Below, piece by piece: positions 24,417 through 32,827 of a stretch of 58,516 nt of DNA; within the stretch, counting starts at the first letter, position 1; every line of letters starts with the position of its first letter. The position numbers were made by a program, and so were the translations under genes. The stretch is from the NCBI GenBank assembly GCA_016839605.1, contig JAEOTX010000078.1:1-58516 (forward strand), given 5' to 3'. The stretch is from Candidatus Thorarchaeota archaeon (GTDB taxonomy: Archaea > Asgardarchaeota > Thorarchaeia > Thorarchaeales > Thorarchaeaceae). A model generated the notes under the pieces. That model was given only the letters and a program-made list of their open reading frames with translations, did not search any database and was not told the DNA's origin.

Positions 24417-25949
24417 CTAACCTACCAAGAGGATCCCTGTAGTCTTCTCAACACTCGCTACAATGCTCTCCGAGTCGATTTTCTCACGGATTCTGTCTAT
24501 GTCAGGATGTAATGGTCGGTCATCATCCAGTTTTGGAACAACCTCTCTAATCACTTCAAACGCCAGTTTCAGAGGTTCAGATGGCTGCAGAGGTAATAAC
24601 AGGCTGAGACCCTGCGCCGCACACATGTATTCTATTGCAATCACGTTCTTCACATTATCAAGTATCTGTGCTGCCTTCCGAGCTGCAATTGCTCCCATGC
24701 TCACATGGTCCTCTTGGTCAGCACTGGTTGGAATCGAATCCACACTGGCAGGATGTGCTAGAACCTTGTTTTCCGATACAAGAGCTGCTGCAGTATATTG
24801 AGCAATCATCAGTCCGGACTCAAGACCGCCTTCAGTTGTTAAGAAGGCAGGTAAACCGCTCAGATTAGGATTAACGAGTCTATTCACCCTTCGTTCGGAG
24901 ATGTTAGCAATCTCAGACAGAGCAATGCCTACGAAGTCCATGGCAAGGGCTATTGGCTGACCGTGGAAATTCCCTCCTGAAACGACATCGTCACTTTTAG
25001 AGAACACGAGAGGGTTGTCAGTTGCTGAATTGATCTCAATCTTGAGTATGTTCTGTGCATACCTTATCGTATCTAGTGATGCACCTAGCACTTGAGGAAT
25101 ACATCGCAATGAATAGGCATCTTGTACAACACCACAGTCTGCATGAGACTGATTGATCTCGCTGTCTCCAAGTATCTCAAGCATCGCACGAGCAACGTCT
25201 GTTTGTCCCTCATGGCGACGTACACTATGAATGCGTTCATCAAGAGCAGCACGGGTTCCTTTTAGTGCCTCAAGACTCATTGATGCAGCAATACATGCAT
25301 CCTTGAGGAGAGTTAGTGCGTCATAGACAACTATCGAGCCAACTGCGCACATTGGTTGAGTTCCATTAATCAGGGCAACGCCCTCTTTTGCCTGCAATAC
25401 TAGAGGCTTGATTCCTGCTCGACTAAGAGCCTTGCCCCCATCGATTCTCTCACCCTTGTAGTATGCTTCGCCCTCACCAATCATGACCAATGCCATATGT
25501 GCTAGTGGAGCAAGATCGCCACTAGAGCCAACTGATCCTTGCTGTGGGACTACAGGAGTCACTCCAGCGTTCAGCATGTCAATGAGTAACTCTATGACAT
25601 CCAATCGTACTCCAGAGAATCCTTTTGCGAGTGCGTTGGCACGTAGAAGCAACATCCCTCTCACTACTTCCATAGAGAATGGAGGTCCGATTCCGGCACT
25701 GTGGCTTCGTATCAGATTGACCTGCAGTTTGGCCAGATCTTTGGATTCTATGCAAACATCAGATAGGTCTCCAAAGCCAGTGTTCACACCATAGATGGTC
25801 CGGCCTTCTTTCACTGCCCTCTCGATAACATCTCTGCTGCTCAAAATACCGTCAAGGGATGTTTCAGATAACTCCACAGACTCATTGTGCCGAGCTACCT
25901 TGACAACATCCTCGATGGTTAAATTAGTGCCATCAATGACCACAGTCAT
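24417..25949 (-). CDS. hutH: Histidine ammonia-lyase with Ser-Ser-Gly cofactor site
   Basis: First step of histidine degradation, releasing ammonia to give urocanate. The protein is 510 residues. The active-site Tyr lies in YGVNTGFG (residue 53). The MIO cofactor, normally made by cyclisation of Ala-Ser-Gly, lies at residues 142-144 and reads Ser-Ser-Gly (GSVGSSGDLAPL). The essential Ser143 is kept, so activity is likely. The start ATG is preceded by CGAGGTGA. It follows the split hutU by 123 bases on the same strand. Confidence 0.95.
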   Translation of the reverse strand: MTVVIDGTNLTIEDVVKVARHNESVELSETSLDGILSSRDVIERAVKEGRTIYGVNTGFGDLSDVCIESKDLAKLQVNLIRSHSAGIGPPFSMEVVRGMLLLRANALAKGFSGVRLDVIELLIDMLNAGVTPVVPQQGSVGSSGDLAPLAHMALVMIGEGEAYYKGERIDGGKALSRAGIKPLVLQAKEGVALINGTQPMCAVGSIVVYDALTLLKDACIAASMSLEALKGTRAALDERIHSVRRHEGQTDVARAMLEILGDSEINQSHADCGVVQDAYSLRCIPQVLGASLDTIRYAQNILKIEINSATDNPLVFSKSDDVVSGGNFHGQPIALAMDFVGIALSEIANISERRVNRLVNPNLSGLPAFLTTEGGLESGLMIAQYTAAALVSENKVLAHPASVDSIPTSADQEDHVSMGAIAARKAAQILDNVKNVIAIEYMCAAQGLSLLLPLQPSEPLKLAFEVIREVVPKLDDDRPLHPDIDRIREKIDSESIVASVEKTTGILLVG

Positions 25950-26072
25950 GGATTCACCTCGTGACTCCGTGCCCTTTCCTATTGCATGGAGGTCCTACTT
26001 TAGTAATTACCGGAGAAAGTGTCAGAACGGCGGCACACCAAGCTGATGCATTATATTATCGAAAGAGTAGAC

Positions 26073-27476
26073 CTATCGAAGCTTCTTCCTTACAATATCC
26101 TCCACAAGTCCTTCACCAGACACAAATGGCAGAGTTATGTGACCCCTGTTGCCCATCATCCTGTTCCAGTCTACAACAGCCTCAATGGAATGCTCATTTC
26201 TAGCCCATGCACGTCGAGCAACTCCACCCATTACATCCCAATCAAGGCCCAGACGGATAATGCTGTCCACTCTTTCACTCCCATCGAGCACGAGTCCAAA
26301 GCCGCCGTTGATAGCTTTCCCAGTTCCCACACCGCCGCCATTAGACAAGACGCAAAGAGTCATTCCCCGTGCTGCATTTCCAGCCCATATTTGATGAGCC
26401 ATATCACTGGTCACATTGCTGCCATCACGAATGTTCGCAGTTTCTCTAAAGGGAGAGTCAGTGCCGCCCGTGTCATGATGGTCCCGCCCCATCATAACGG
26501 GGCCAATCTTACCGTCACGGACTTTCTTATTGAACTCTAATGCAATCTTGACGCGTCCAGCTGCATCAGCATAGAGAATTCTTGCCTGCGATCCAACCAC
26601 CAGAGCGTTCTTTTCAGCATCTCGTATCCAGACGAAATTATCCCGGTCCTGGCCTCGTCTTTTTGGATCTATGCAAGACAAGGCTACTTTGTCAGTTTCA
26701 ATCAAATCATCATGCTTGCCGCTCAGGCAAACCCAACGAAATGGGCCATAACCATAATCAAAGCAGATGGGACCCATGATGTCCTCCACATAGGAAGGAA
26801 AGATGAAGCCATCATCAGGATTCTTGCCATTCCTGGCAATAGCAGCCACTCCTGCGTCAAATACTGCTTTCATGAAACTGTTGCCATAGTCCCAGAAGAA
26901 GGTGCCTCGCTTTGTCATTTTCCGGATGAACTCGAACTGCAGCTTTAGTGAATTGTCTGCGAGTGATTTGAATTCTCTGCGGTCATTCTTTAGGAGTTCT
27001 CGTCCCTGTTCAAAGGTCAGTCCCTGAGGTGTATATCCACCATTATAGACGTCGTGACATGAGGTCTGATCTGAGGACAGATCAATTGGTATATCGTTGT
27101 CTGAAACATACTTCCAGAGGTCAACGACATTGCCATAATAACCAATAGAAACAGGTTCACCCTTCTCCTTGTATTCTTCAACCCATTCGAAGATTTCAGA
27201 TAAATCGGATGAGTATTTACTGAGCCAGCCTTGATCATGTCTCGTTTCGATGCGGCTCTTGTCAACTTCTGCAATTATGCCAATACCACCGGCAATTTCC
27301 ACAGCCTTAGCTTGAGCACCGCTCATCCCCCCAAGACCTGAGGTCAGGAATGTACGAGCTCGAAGGTCTTGGTCCTCAGGCAGTCCCAAGTACATTCGCC
27401 CTGCATTAAGCAGTGTGATGTAAGTTCCATGGACTATACCCTGTGGGCCGATGTACATCCAACCGCCAGCTGTCAT
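26073..27476 (-). CDS. hutU: Urocanate hydratase, C-terminal part of split gene
   Basis: Carries most of the NAD-dependent urocanase: MTAGGWMYIGPQGIVHGTY, the TSGLGGMSGAQ nucleotide loop, DQTSCHD, GPFRWVCLSG, GRDHHDTGG and NGGGVGTGKA. These residues continue without loss from the end of the upstream hutU part. The ATG used here is an internal Met conserved as YGQMTAG in normal urocanases. No clear ribosome binding site precedes it, so it may depend on coupling with the upstream part. The combined length, about 670 residues, fits the long animal/Clostridium-type urocanase. Confidence 0.9.
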   Translation of the reverse strand: MTAGGWMYIGPQGIVHGTYITLLNAGRMYLGLPEDQDLRARTFLTSGLGGMSGAQAKAVEIAGGIGIIAEVDKSRIETRHDQGWLSKYSSDLSEIFEWVEEYKEKGEPVSIGYYGNVVDLWKYVSDNDIPIDLSSDQTSCHDVYNGGYTPQGLTFEQGRELLKNDRREFKSLADNSLKLQFEFIRKMTKRGTFFWDYGNSFMKAVFDAGVAAIARNGKNPDDGFIFPSYVEDIMGPICFDYGYGPFRWVCLSGKHDDLIETDKVALSCIDPKRRGQDRDNFVWIRDAEKNALVVGSQARILYADAAGRVKIALEFNKKVRDGKIGPVMMGRDHHDTGGTDSPFRETANIRDGSNVTSDMAHQIWAGNAARGMTLCVLSNGGGVGTGKAINGGFGLVLDGSERVDSIIRLGLDWDVMGGVARRAWARNEHSIEAVVDWNRMMGNRGHITLPFVSGEGLVEDIVRKKLR

Positions 27477-27506
27477 TTTTACGGGGTTTTAGCGAAATGC
27501 TAGATC
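27477..27506 (-). other. 30-nt in-frame insert with TAA that splits hutU
   Basis: Between the codon for Gln of NYGQ and the ATG of MTAGG lie exactly 30 bases. In frame they encode five residues, a TAA stop and four more residues before the ATG. Removing them would restore the uninterrupted YGQMTAGG of other urocanases. GACAG occurs directly before the insert and again four bases after it, but no clean target-site duplication is seen. Confidence 0.85.
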
Positions 27507-28115
27507 CTGTCCGTAATTTGTGACGCCGAGGGCGGATGCTTTGTGAAAGTGTTCAGAGGTGTCATACATTCCAATCATGAGCCCATTTGTTGAAGTGACT
27601 CTGGGAGAGTGTTGGGTGCTTGGAAACAATCCAAGTGGGTGGCCAGAACTAACGACAAGCGTCTGCTCATCAGTCATTGCTTCCAAGTACATCATGATGA
27701 GCCTATATTGCATCCAATTCTGACAGACCTGTCCACTCTCGCCGTAGGTGACTAGCTCGTAAGGATAGAGCGCAATATCAAAGTCCAAGTTATTATCAAT
27801 CATGAGCTGGATTGCTCGAGATTCCAAGATACCTTTGTAATCATCAACCGATTTTGCCTTAATTTCTCCAGTTGGTCGATATCGGTACCCATAGATGCGA
27901 CCTCTCTCCAGGAGCTCATCGAGGAACTCCGGAGCGAGTTGCTCATGCACCTCTGATGGGATGTACCGCAGAGCGTTCTTGAGTGCAATCACAGTTTCAG
28001 ATTCGGCAAGATTGAAACCTCTATTTGGGGCTCTCCTGATTCCGGGGTCAAATGTGGGATCAGGAGGTATTTCAGGACCTAATTTAATCCTCATTGACTT
28101 AGACACATCAATCAT
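27489..28115 (-). CDS. hutU: Urocanate hydratase, N-terminal part of split gene
   Basis: Contains the N-terminal region of long-form urocanase: an extension with PEIPPDPTFDPGIRRAPNRG, then LYPYELVTYGESG, SGHPLGLF and SPRVTSTNG, ending GVTNYGQ plus five novel residues before TAA. Alone it lacks the NAD and substrate loops, so function needs the second part. ATG 28115 is favoured because GAGTGGTG lies eight bases upstream; the frame opens at GTG 28127. It is divergent from a surface-protein gene. Confidence 0.88.
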   Translation of the reverse strand: MIDVSKSMRIKLGPEIPPDPTFDPGIRRAPNRGFNLAESETVIALKNALRYIPSEVHEQLAPEFLDELLERGRIYGYRYRPTGEIKAKSVDDYKGILESRAIQLMIDNNLDFDIALYPYELVTYGESGQVCQNWMQYRLIMMYLEAMTDEQTLVVSSGHPLGLFPSTQHSPRVTSTNGLMIGMYDTSEHFHKASALGVTNYGQDLAFR

Positions 28116-28303
28116 TGTATGCACCACTCATGATGAAATAGATTCAGAAACTGTCAGCATAAAACGCTTGTCTTGAATAGATTGCCTTCAGTAACCATCA
28201 TGAAGAACTATGCATCTTTGACTTCCTACGCGTGAGAAAGTCATCAATTGAGAGATGCCATCTTGTTTGCTCAATACATGCCAAAATCCATATCTCCAAA
28301 ATG

Positions 28304-28310
28304 ATATATT
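28304..28310 (+). promoter_or_regulatory. TATA box for the surface-protein gene
   Basis: ATATATT ends 18 bases before the ATG at 28328. Usual archaeal spacing predicts a start of transcription at or near the ATG, so the mRNA is probably leaderless or nearly so; no ribosome binding site is seen. Confidence 0.4.
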
Positions 28311-28327
28311 AGATAATTGAAGTTTCG

Positions 28328-29215
28328 ATGAATCGATACAAGCCTACAAGATGCATCCTTATTTTGTTCATACTAGTGGTTGCTGTGGTCTGGCTGCAGA
28401 GAACACCTCATGCTGAGGCGGCAACATACACAGTGTCATATAGTACCGGAATCGTGTCACCAGACCATTCCAATGTGAGTACGGATATGGCAGATGTCAA
28501 CATCTCGATTGTTTCTGAAAGGATGAATGAGGTGAACTTCACTCACAATGTCACAATTGGCTATGCAATAAACGTCAGAAATGCAAGGGAACAACATGCT
28601 AGCATCCTTCTAGCTTATACTGCGATTTCGCAAGGAGTCGACATTACTGCCCTCTCTTTCGAATGTGGAATGGAAGGAGAGGAACAAAACTACACTTTAG
28701 ATTCATATCAATCAACGAGCCTCCCCGGTACATACGAACAATGGGCTGCTGAAGCTTCTGGTTTTCACATTCTAAATATTACCCTGGAAGGATATACAAA
28801 TGCACTTGTGAGTATTGATGTGCGATTTCAGGTCTGGACATCGGCAGATTATTTCAATCTCAAGTTCGCTATGGGGAGCTCGTTACCTTGGGGTGACTCG
28901 GCCTTCCAAGACATGAAGATATCAGTTCTTAATGCAACAGCGTTTCATAGTATTGATTTCGAACCAAAAGAAACTCTTAATGTAATCAGATCTGCAATAG
29001 ATACCACCGGTACTTGGCACTTTAACATGAGCAATTTCAGTGAAGACTTCGTAGGGGTGACGCTGCAGCAAAACGTCTACATGCCACCTGGATACAATCC
29101 AACAGTTCCAGCCGCACTCATTATCATGACAATATTCCTTGTAGGTTCATATATACTGTGGAAGTACACCAGGACCAGGGACCTCGGACACAGGAACGAA
29201 CCTTTAGTAGAATAG
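28328..29215 (+). CDS. Secreted surface protein with C-terminal membrane anchor
   Basis: A 295-residue protein. Residues 9-27 form a signal peptide (hydrophobic run ILILFILVVAVVWL, likely cleavage near HAEAATY). The ectodomain is beta-rich and Ser/Thr-rich with more than eight N-x-S/T sequons (for example NVS, NIS, NFT, NVT, NYT), fitting archaeal N-glycosylation. One membrane segment (AALIIMTIFLVGSYILW) precedes a short basic tail. No known domain is recognised; it could be an adhesion or S-layer-associated protein. Confidence 0.75.
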   Translation: MNRYKPTRCILILFILVVAVVWLQRTPHAEAATYTVSYSTGIVSPDHSNVSTDMADVNISIVSERMNEVNFTHNVTIGYAINVRNAREQHASILLAYTAISQGVDITALSFECGMEGEEQNYTLDSYQSTSLPGTYEQWAAEASGFHILNITLEGYTNALVSIDVRFQVWTSADYFNLKFAMGSSLPWGDSAFQDMKISVLNATAFHSIDFEPKETLNVIRSAIDTTGTWHFNMSNFSEDFVGVTLQQNVYMPPGYNPTVPAALIIMTIFLVGSYILWKYTRTRDLGHRNEPLVE

Positions 29216-29336
29216 GTGCAAACGGTATGCACTATTAAGACATTCAGCTCAACATTACAGATGTCTAAAATGGCTAAATCGAATGCATGAACCACTCCAT
29301 GAATAGAGAGCACGGTTCCTATAGTATTTTCATATC

Positions 29337-29438
29337 ATGAACAAGACAAGCGATATGTCGTTCCTTGAGGTGCCAAAGAACGACCTTAGGTTCCGCTTAA
29401 AAGAACTGCATGAGAGGATTGTTACTGCAATCAACTGA
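29337..29438 (+). CDS. Possible 33-residue small protein
   Basis: ATG at 29337 opens 33 codons ending with TGA at 29436-29438. The peptide is charged and helix-prone (EVPKNDLRFRLKELHERI), which looks less random than other short frames here. No ribosome binding site is clear. It is 12 bases from, and convergent with, the small winged-helix gene. It could be a real small protein or chance. Confidence 0.25.
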   Translation: MNKTSDMSFLEVPKNDLRFRLKELHERIVTAIN

Positions 29439-29450
29439 AATTCTCCGGGA

Positions 29451-29708
29451 TTACATTGGAACTTTTCCGAACCTTAGAAATACCGCTCTGGCCCTCTCAT
29501 TGTCAGCAATGTAGAGAGGCTGACGCATGTCGCTAAGATTGGGAATCCTGCGACAGAGCTTGCCCTTTCGTAAGTGGCGTAGCGCAAAGGAAACCGTCCT
29601 AAGTGGAAGGTTGGCCTTCTTGCTTATTACTTTGGGCGAGTGGGGTCCCTTCTTGGTCAGAAAGTCGAGTACTATTAACGCACTCATTGGTAACTCCATA
29701 GACATCAT
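29451..29708 (-). CDS. Small winged-helix transcription regulator
   Basis: An 85-residue single-domain winged helix: MSALIVLDFLTKKG, then KVISKKANLPLRTVSFALRH as the helix-turn-helix, then KGKLCRRIPNLSDMRQPLYIA as the wing. This is the MarR/ArsR-like size and pattern common in archaea. No ligand domain is present. The start may be Met1, Met2 or Met4. It lies 15 bases downstream of the next minus-strand gene, so the two may be co-transcribed. Confidence 0.75.
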   Translation of the reverse strand: MMSMELPMSALIVLDFLTKKGPHSPKVISKKANLPLRTVSFALRHLRKGKLCRRIPNLSDMRQPLYIADNERARAVFLRFGKVPM

Positions 29709-29723
29709 TAACCACCTTTCACT

Positions 29724-30218
29724 TTACGATGCATATCTGAATTGAGAGATGACAGAGCTCTCAGCACTCCATGGAACACATTTAGAAGGAGGGCTTAGCA
29801 ATTCGAAGAATTCTTGACGAGGAGATTCCTTGAAGTCTCTAGAAGCAGTCCAAAGACACTCCTGTCCTATTAGATCAAGAGTGAATCCTTCATCCTGGAG
29901 AAGGGTCATATAATGGAGATGCTCTATGACCTGATTTGCAAGCTTCTTCGTATCTCGTTCTGCTTTTTCTAAATCACCTTTTTCGCGCATACCTGAAGGC
30001 ACCGTTGTACTACGCGCAGGAAGTGACAGTTCAACCTCAATTGAAACCAAATCTGCAGGTTCCTTACGCTGAATCACAAGGATGCGAATCCATTCAGATT
30101 GGCAGAGTATTGCCACTGATTCACCGTGCTCATTGAAACTCAACTCTTTTGCAGGAGTATCAATGATATGTTCGTATCTCTTGTTCAGTTCTGAGGGATC
30201 TGTCATCTCTATTCTCAT
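29724..30218 (-). CDS. Hypothetical soluble protein
   Basis: A 164-residue alpha/beta protein with an N-terminal sheet-like half (SVAILCQSEWIRILVIQRK, LVSIEVELSLPA) and a helical middle (EKAERDTKKLANQVIEHLHYM). I recognise no family. Composition and length support a real gene. It precedes the small winged-helix gene by 15 bases. Confidence 0.55.
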   Translation of the reverse strand: MRIEMTDPSELNKRYEHIIDTPAKELSFNEHGESVAILCQSEWIRILVIQRKEPADLVSIEVELSLPARSTTVPSGMREKGDLEKAERDTKKLANQVIEHLHYMTLLQDEGFTLDLIGQECLWTASRDFKESPRQEFFELLSPPSKCVPWSAESSVISQFRYAS

Positions 30219-30333
30219 TACAAAATAACTCGTAGAAGGAATATCTATGCTCGGGAGATGCTGGATTCCTGTTTTTGCACTCCCACCTATGAAAACAGCA
30301 AGATTCCGAAGAAAGTGGTTCGGAAATAGGCGT

Positions 30334-30900
30334 TTAGACTATGTCCTTGATAACATCATTGCCCTGTAGGGTCCCCCATGAACAGAATTTCAATCTCTGC
30401 CACCTCGGAAATACCTTCTCAACTCCCAAGAGGCTAGCGAAATGCATTGAAAGAACGAGTCCATGTGATATGACAAGCGCCTCTTTGAAGCCGCCTTTGT
30501 TCGTAATCTTCTTCAGACCTGCTTGAAAGCGAGCCATGGCATGCTCCCTAAACTCCCATCCAGGAATTGCATCATGCCTGTTCAAAATGCATTCTACGGA
30601 TTGCAGATACTCAACATTAGAGAGGAATCTTCCTTTTGATCTGTCAAGCTCTCTGAGTTCTGGATAGCTATCAATATCGATTCCGAGTCTATCAGCAAAG
30701 GGACGAGCCGTTTGCAACGCCTTTGGTTCAGGAGATGAGATGATACTGTCAATAGAATCAAAGATACCCATGGAGGCAAGATTTCTAGCCTGACGAAAGC
30801 CTTCCTCTGTGAGTAACCACTCATGAGCCGGGATTTTTTCGTCAATCGCAGTCTCCGCATGTCTCATCAGATGTAAGAGGCCAATCATGATAGATTTCAT
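30334..30900 (-). CDS. Histidine phosphatase (phosphoglycerate-mutase family)
   Basis: HLMRHAET near the N terminus holds the phospho-accepting His and Arg; ISSPEPKALQTA supplies the second Arg region position and VISHGLVLS the second catalytic His. RHAE in place of RHGE is common in the SixA-like and broad-specificity members, which dephosphorylate small molecules or protein His. The frame opens at 30924 with TTG; ATG 30900 is chosen, downstream of a GGGAGGTG site. Divergent from the VOC gene. Confidence 0.82.
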   Translation of the reverse strand: MKSIMIGLLHLMRHAETAIDEKIPAHEWLLTEEGFRQARNLASMGIFDSIDSIISSPEPKALQTARPFADRLGIDIDSYPELRELDRSKGRFLSNVEYLQSVECILNRHDAIPGWEFREHAMARFQAGLKKITNKGGFKEALVISHGLVLSMHFASLLGVEKVFPRWQRLKFCSWGTLQGNDVIKDIV

Positions 30901-31009
30901 CAAGTCTATTCCAGCACCTCCCAATGATTGTATCGCTTACCTCTGGATTTATCATTTCGAGTGACGACGATTCAACGTGGCTGCTGAGAAGAATCCAGAG
31001 GTGATGGGA

Positions 31010-31384
31010 ATGGCAGGTATCATATTCCTTCGAACTGAGAATCTAGACGAAACCATTCAATTCTATACTGAGAGATTGGGCATGATTGTGTGGCTTGAGC
31101 AGAAGGGGTGCACAATTCTCAATCATGGAAATCTGCTTCTTGGATTTTGTCAGAAGGATGTATGTGAAACCGAGGGAGTGCTCACCTTCTTTTCGGAAAC
31201 AAAAGAAGATGTAGACAGGATGTATTGTGAACTTCAGGACATTGCTACAACCTCCCCCGAGAAGAATGACATCTATAACATATACCAGTTCTATGCAACA
31301 GATCCGGAAGGTAGAACATTGGAGTTTCAGTCGTTCTTACACGGGCTGAAACGGATTAAAATAGAGCAATTCCTGCATGGGTAG
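31010..31384 (+). CDS. VOC/glyoxalase-fold protein
   Basis: A single vicinal-oxygen-chelate domain: GIIFLRTENLDETIQFYTERLGM, WLEQKGCTILNHGNLLLGF, a helical segment beginning SETKEDVDRMY, and YQFYATDPEGRTLEFQSF. Family members are glyoxalases, dioxygenases or antibiotic-binding proteins. The start ATG 31010 follows AGAGGTG with a 6-base gap and matches the usual VOC N terminus; the frame is open to GTG 30977. Substrate unknown. Confidence 0.78.
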   Translation: MAGIIFLRTENLDETIQFYTERLGMIVWLEQKGCTILNHGNLLLGFCQKDVCETEGVLTFFSETKEDVDRMYCELQDIATTSPEKNDIYNIYQFYATDPEGRTLEFQSFLHGLKRIKIEQFLHG

Positions 31385-31396
31385 ACCAAGACGTGT

Positions 31397-31990
31397 TTAT
31401 AGCGCTACAAAATCACTGGTGGCGCTGTCCCAGCCAAGCTTCTTTGCCTTCTTGAAGGCTTCACTAGATTCCTTATGCTTGCCAAGAATCCAAAGCAAAA
31501 GACGTAGCTTGTTCCAGAGGTCAGGATTCTCTGGGTCAGCCTTGATTTCCCTTCTAACGCCTTTCTCAATTTGCTTGAAAGTCTTAATTTCTCTCTTGCG
31601 CTCTTTCTTGGCAGCTTCAAGAACTTCATGAATGTGGTCTGAAGAACGTACAAACTGATAGGAGAGAAATTCCGCTGGAGCACCCCTTATTGCGGCATTG
31701 AGTGCAGACTGGGGGGTATCGGCAGCTCTCCATAGTTCACCATCAACTAGTTGTTTCTCACAACCGCCTTGCATGAAAGTTAGAAGTGATTCTAAATGCG
31801 ATGTTACTGGGTGGTCTTCTCCTAGCAAGTGCTGAGCTTGGGTCCATTCGAAATACACTACTTCACGACCGATGTTGTCAAGGATTCGAGGAGAGCAACC
31901 TATCTTCTTCAGGTCAGTGACTAGATTCTTGACTGAATACTTCTTCCTCTTCGTGAGTTTGGTAGACTTTTTCCCAGACATTCTCCTCAC
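31397..31990 (-). CDS. Hypothetical basic protein with TPR-like C terminus
   Basis: A 197-residue protein with a Lys/Arg-rich N terminus (KKSTKLTKRKKYS) and a C-terminal pair of helices resembling one tetratricopeptide repeat (DPENPDLWNKLRLLLWILGKH, SSEAFKKAKKLGWD). The middle contains EWTQAQHLLGEDHPVTSHLES. The role is unknown. It is the last gene of the long minus-strand train but lies 66 bases from EcfT, so it may have its own promoter. Confidence 0.65.
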   Translation of the reverse strand: MRRMSGKKSTKLTKRKKYSVKNLVTDLKKIGCSPRILDNIGREVVYFEWTQAQHLLGEDHPVTSHLESLLTFMQGGCEKQLVDGELWRAADTPQSALNAAIRGAPAEFLSYQFVRSSDHIHEVLEAAKKERKREIKTFKQIEKGVRREIKADPENPDLWNKLRLLLWILGKHKESSEAFKKAKKLGWDSATSDFVAL

Positions 31991-32056
31991 CTACTGAAGC
32001 ACTATAGCAAGTACTTCTGGGATTAGATAAATAAACTCCATATGGACCATGGATTC

Positions 32057-32827
32057 CTAGAAGGGTAATTGAAGCAGCATCCAAGCAGGAAGCGGGACAA
32101 ATAGTCGAACATAGATACTGGTGACCAATAGGAGAAGTGATGCAAATAGAACCGCCCAGTCCCTCTTTCTGAACTTCAATAGTTCCATGTACGTTCGATT
32201 CTCACTAGCTCCGAATCCCCTCGATTCCATACTCTCAGCTACAGACAATGCTCTTCTTATTGATACAATGATGAGAGGAACTATGATTGGTACTATGTTG
32301 CGGATACGCTTCAGAACGTTTCCTTTGTCCAACTCGACCCCACGTGCCTTCTGGGCATCCATGATTGCATAGGCTTCCTGACCGAGTGTGGGAACATATC
32401 TCATAGCCATACTCATAGCAAAAGCAAACTCGAAACGAACGCGCATCTGAATAAGGGCTTGGGCGAGCTGGTCAGGATGCACTGTTAAGAAGAAAATAGA
32501 GAAAGATGTCATCAACGCAAGAAGTCTGATAGCTAGTGCTATTGAATGGGAGAACGGATTTGATACGGTCGAGAGAAGTGTGTTGAAGATGATGATAAAG
32601 AGCAACAGATAGGACATCCCTTTCATACTACGAGCCCATCTTCGAAGTGATTTGGCTGACGCAAGAAGTGGAATCATGGCCATTAGGATTATCATTAGTG
32701 GAACAATGTTCAAGAAAAGTAGAGAAATAGCAGCAAGCGTGAACGCTAGCATCATTTTGGACCGCGGATCAAGATTGTGAACCAAAGATTCCTGACGAGT
32801 ATATTGGAATACTTCAAGGAATGACAT
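32057..32827 (-). CDS. ecfT: ECF transporter transmembrane subunit EcfT
   Basis: The scaffold of an energy-coupling-factor importer. Hydrophobic segments form about six membrane helices; the cytosolic coupling helices carry MDAQKARGVELDKG and SVAESMESRGFGASE, matching the two Ala-Arg-Gly-type motifs that dock on the ATPases. Length 256 is typical. Start overlaps the upstream EcfA stop. The substrate-binding S component is not encoded in the window, so the vitamin or metal transported is unknown. Confidence 0.92.
   Translation of the reverse strand: MSFLEVFQYTRQESLVHNLDPRSKMMLAFTLAAISLLFLNIVPLMIILMAMIPLLASAKSLRRWARSMKGMSYLLLFIIIFNTLLSTVSNPFSHSIALAIRLLALMTSFSIFFLTVHPDQLAQALIQMRVRFEFAFAMSMAMRYVPTLGQEAYAIMDAQKARGVELDKGNVLKRIRNIVPIIVPLIIVSIRRALSVAESMESRGFGASENRTYMELLKFRKRDWAVLFASLLLLVTSIYVRLFVPLPAWMLLQLPF

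Noticed and set aside
27477..27506. A bulge-helix-bulge intron in hutU
   Set aside because: The intron bases after the 5' junction cannot form the required 4-bp helix with the first bases of the downstream exon, so archaeal splicing endonuclease cleavage is not supported.
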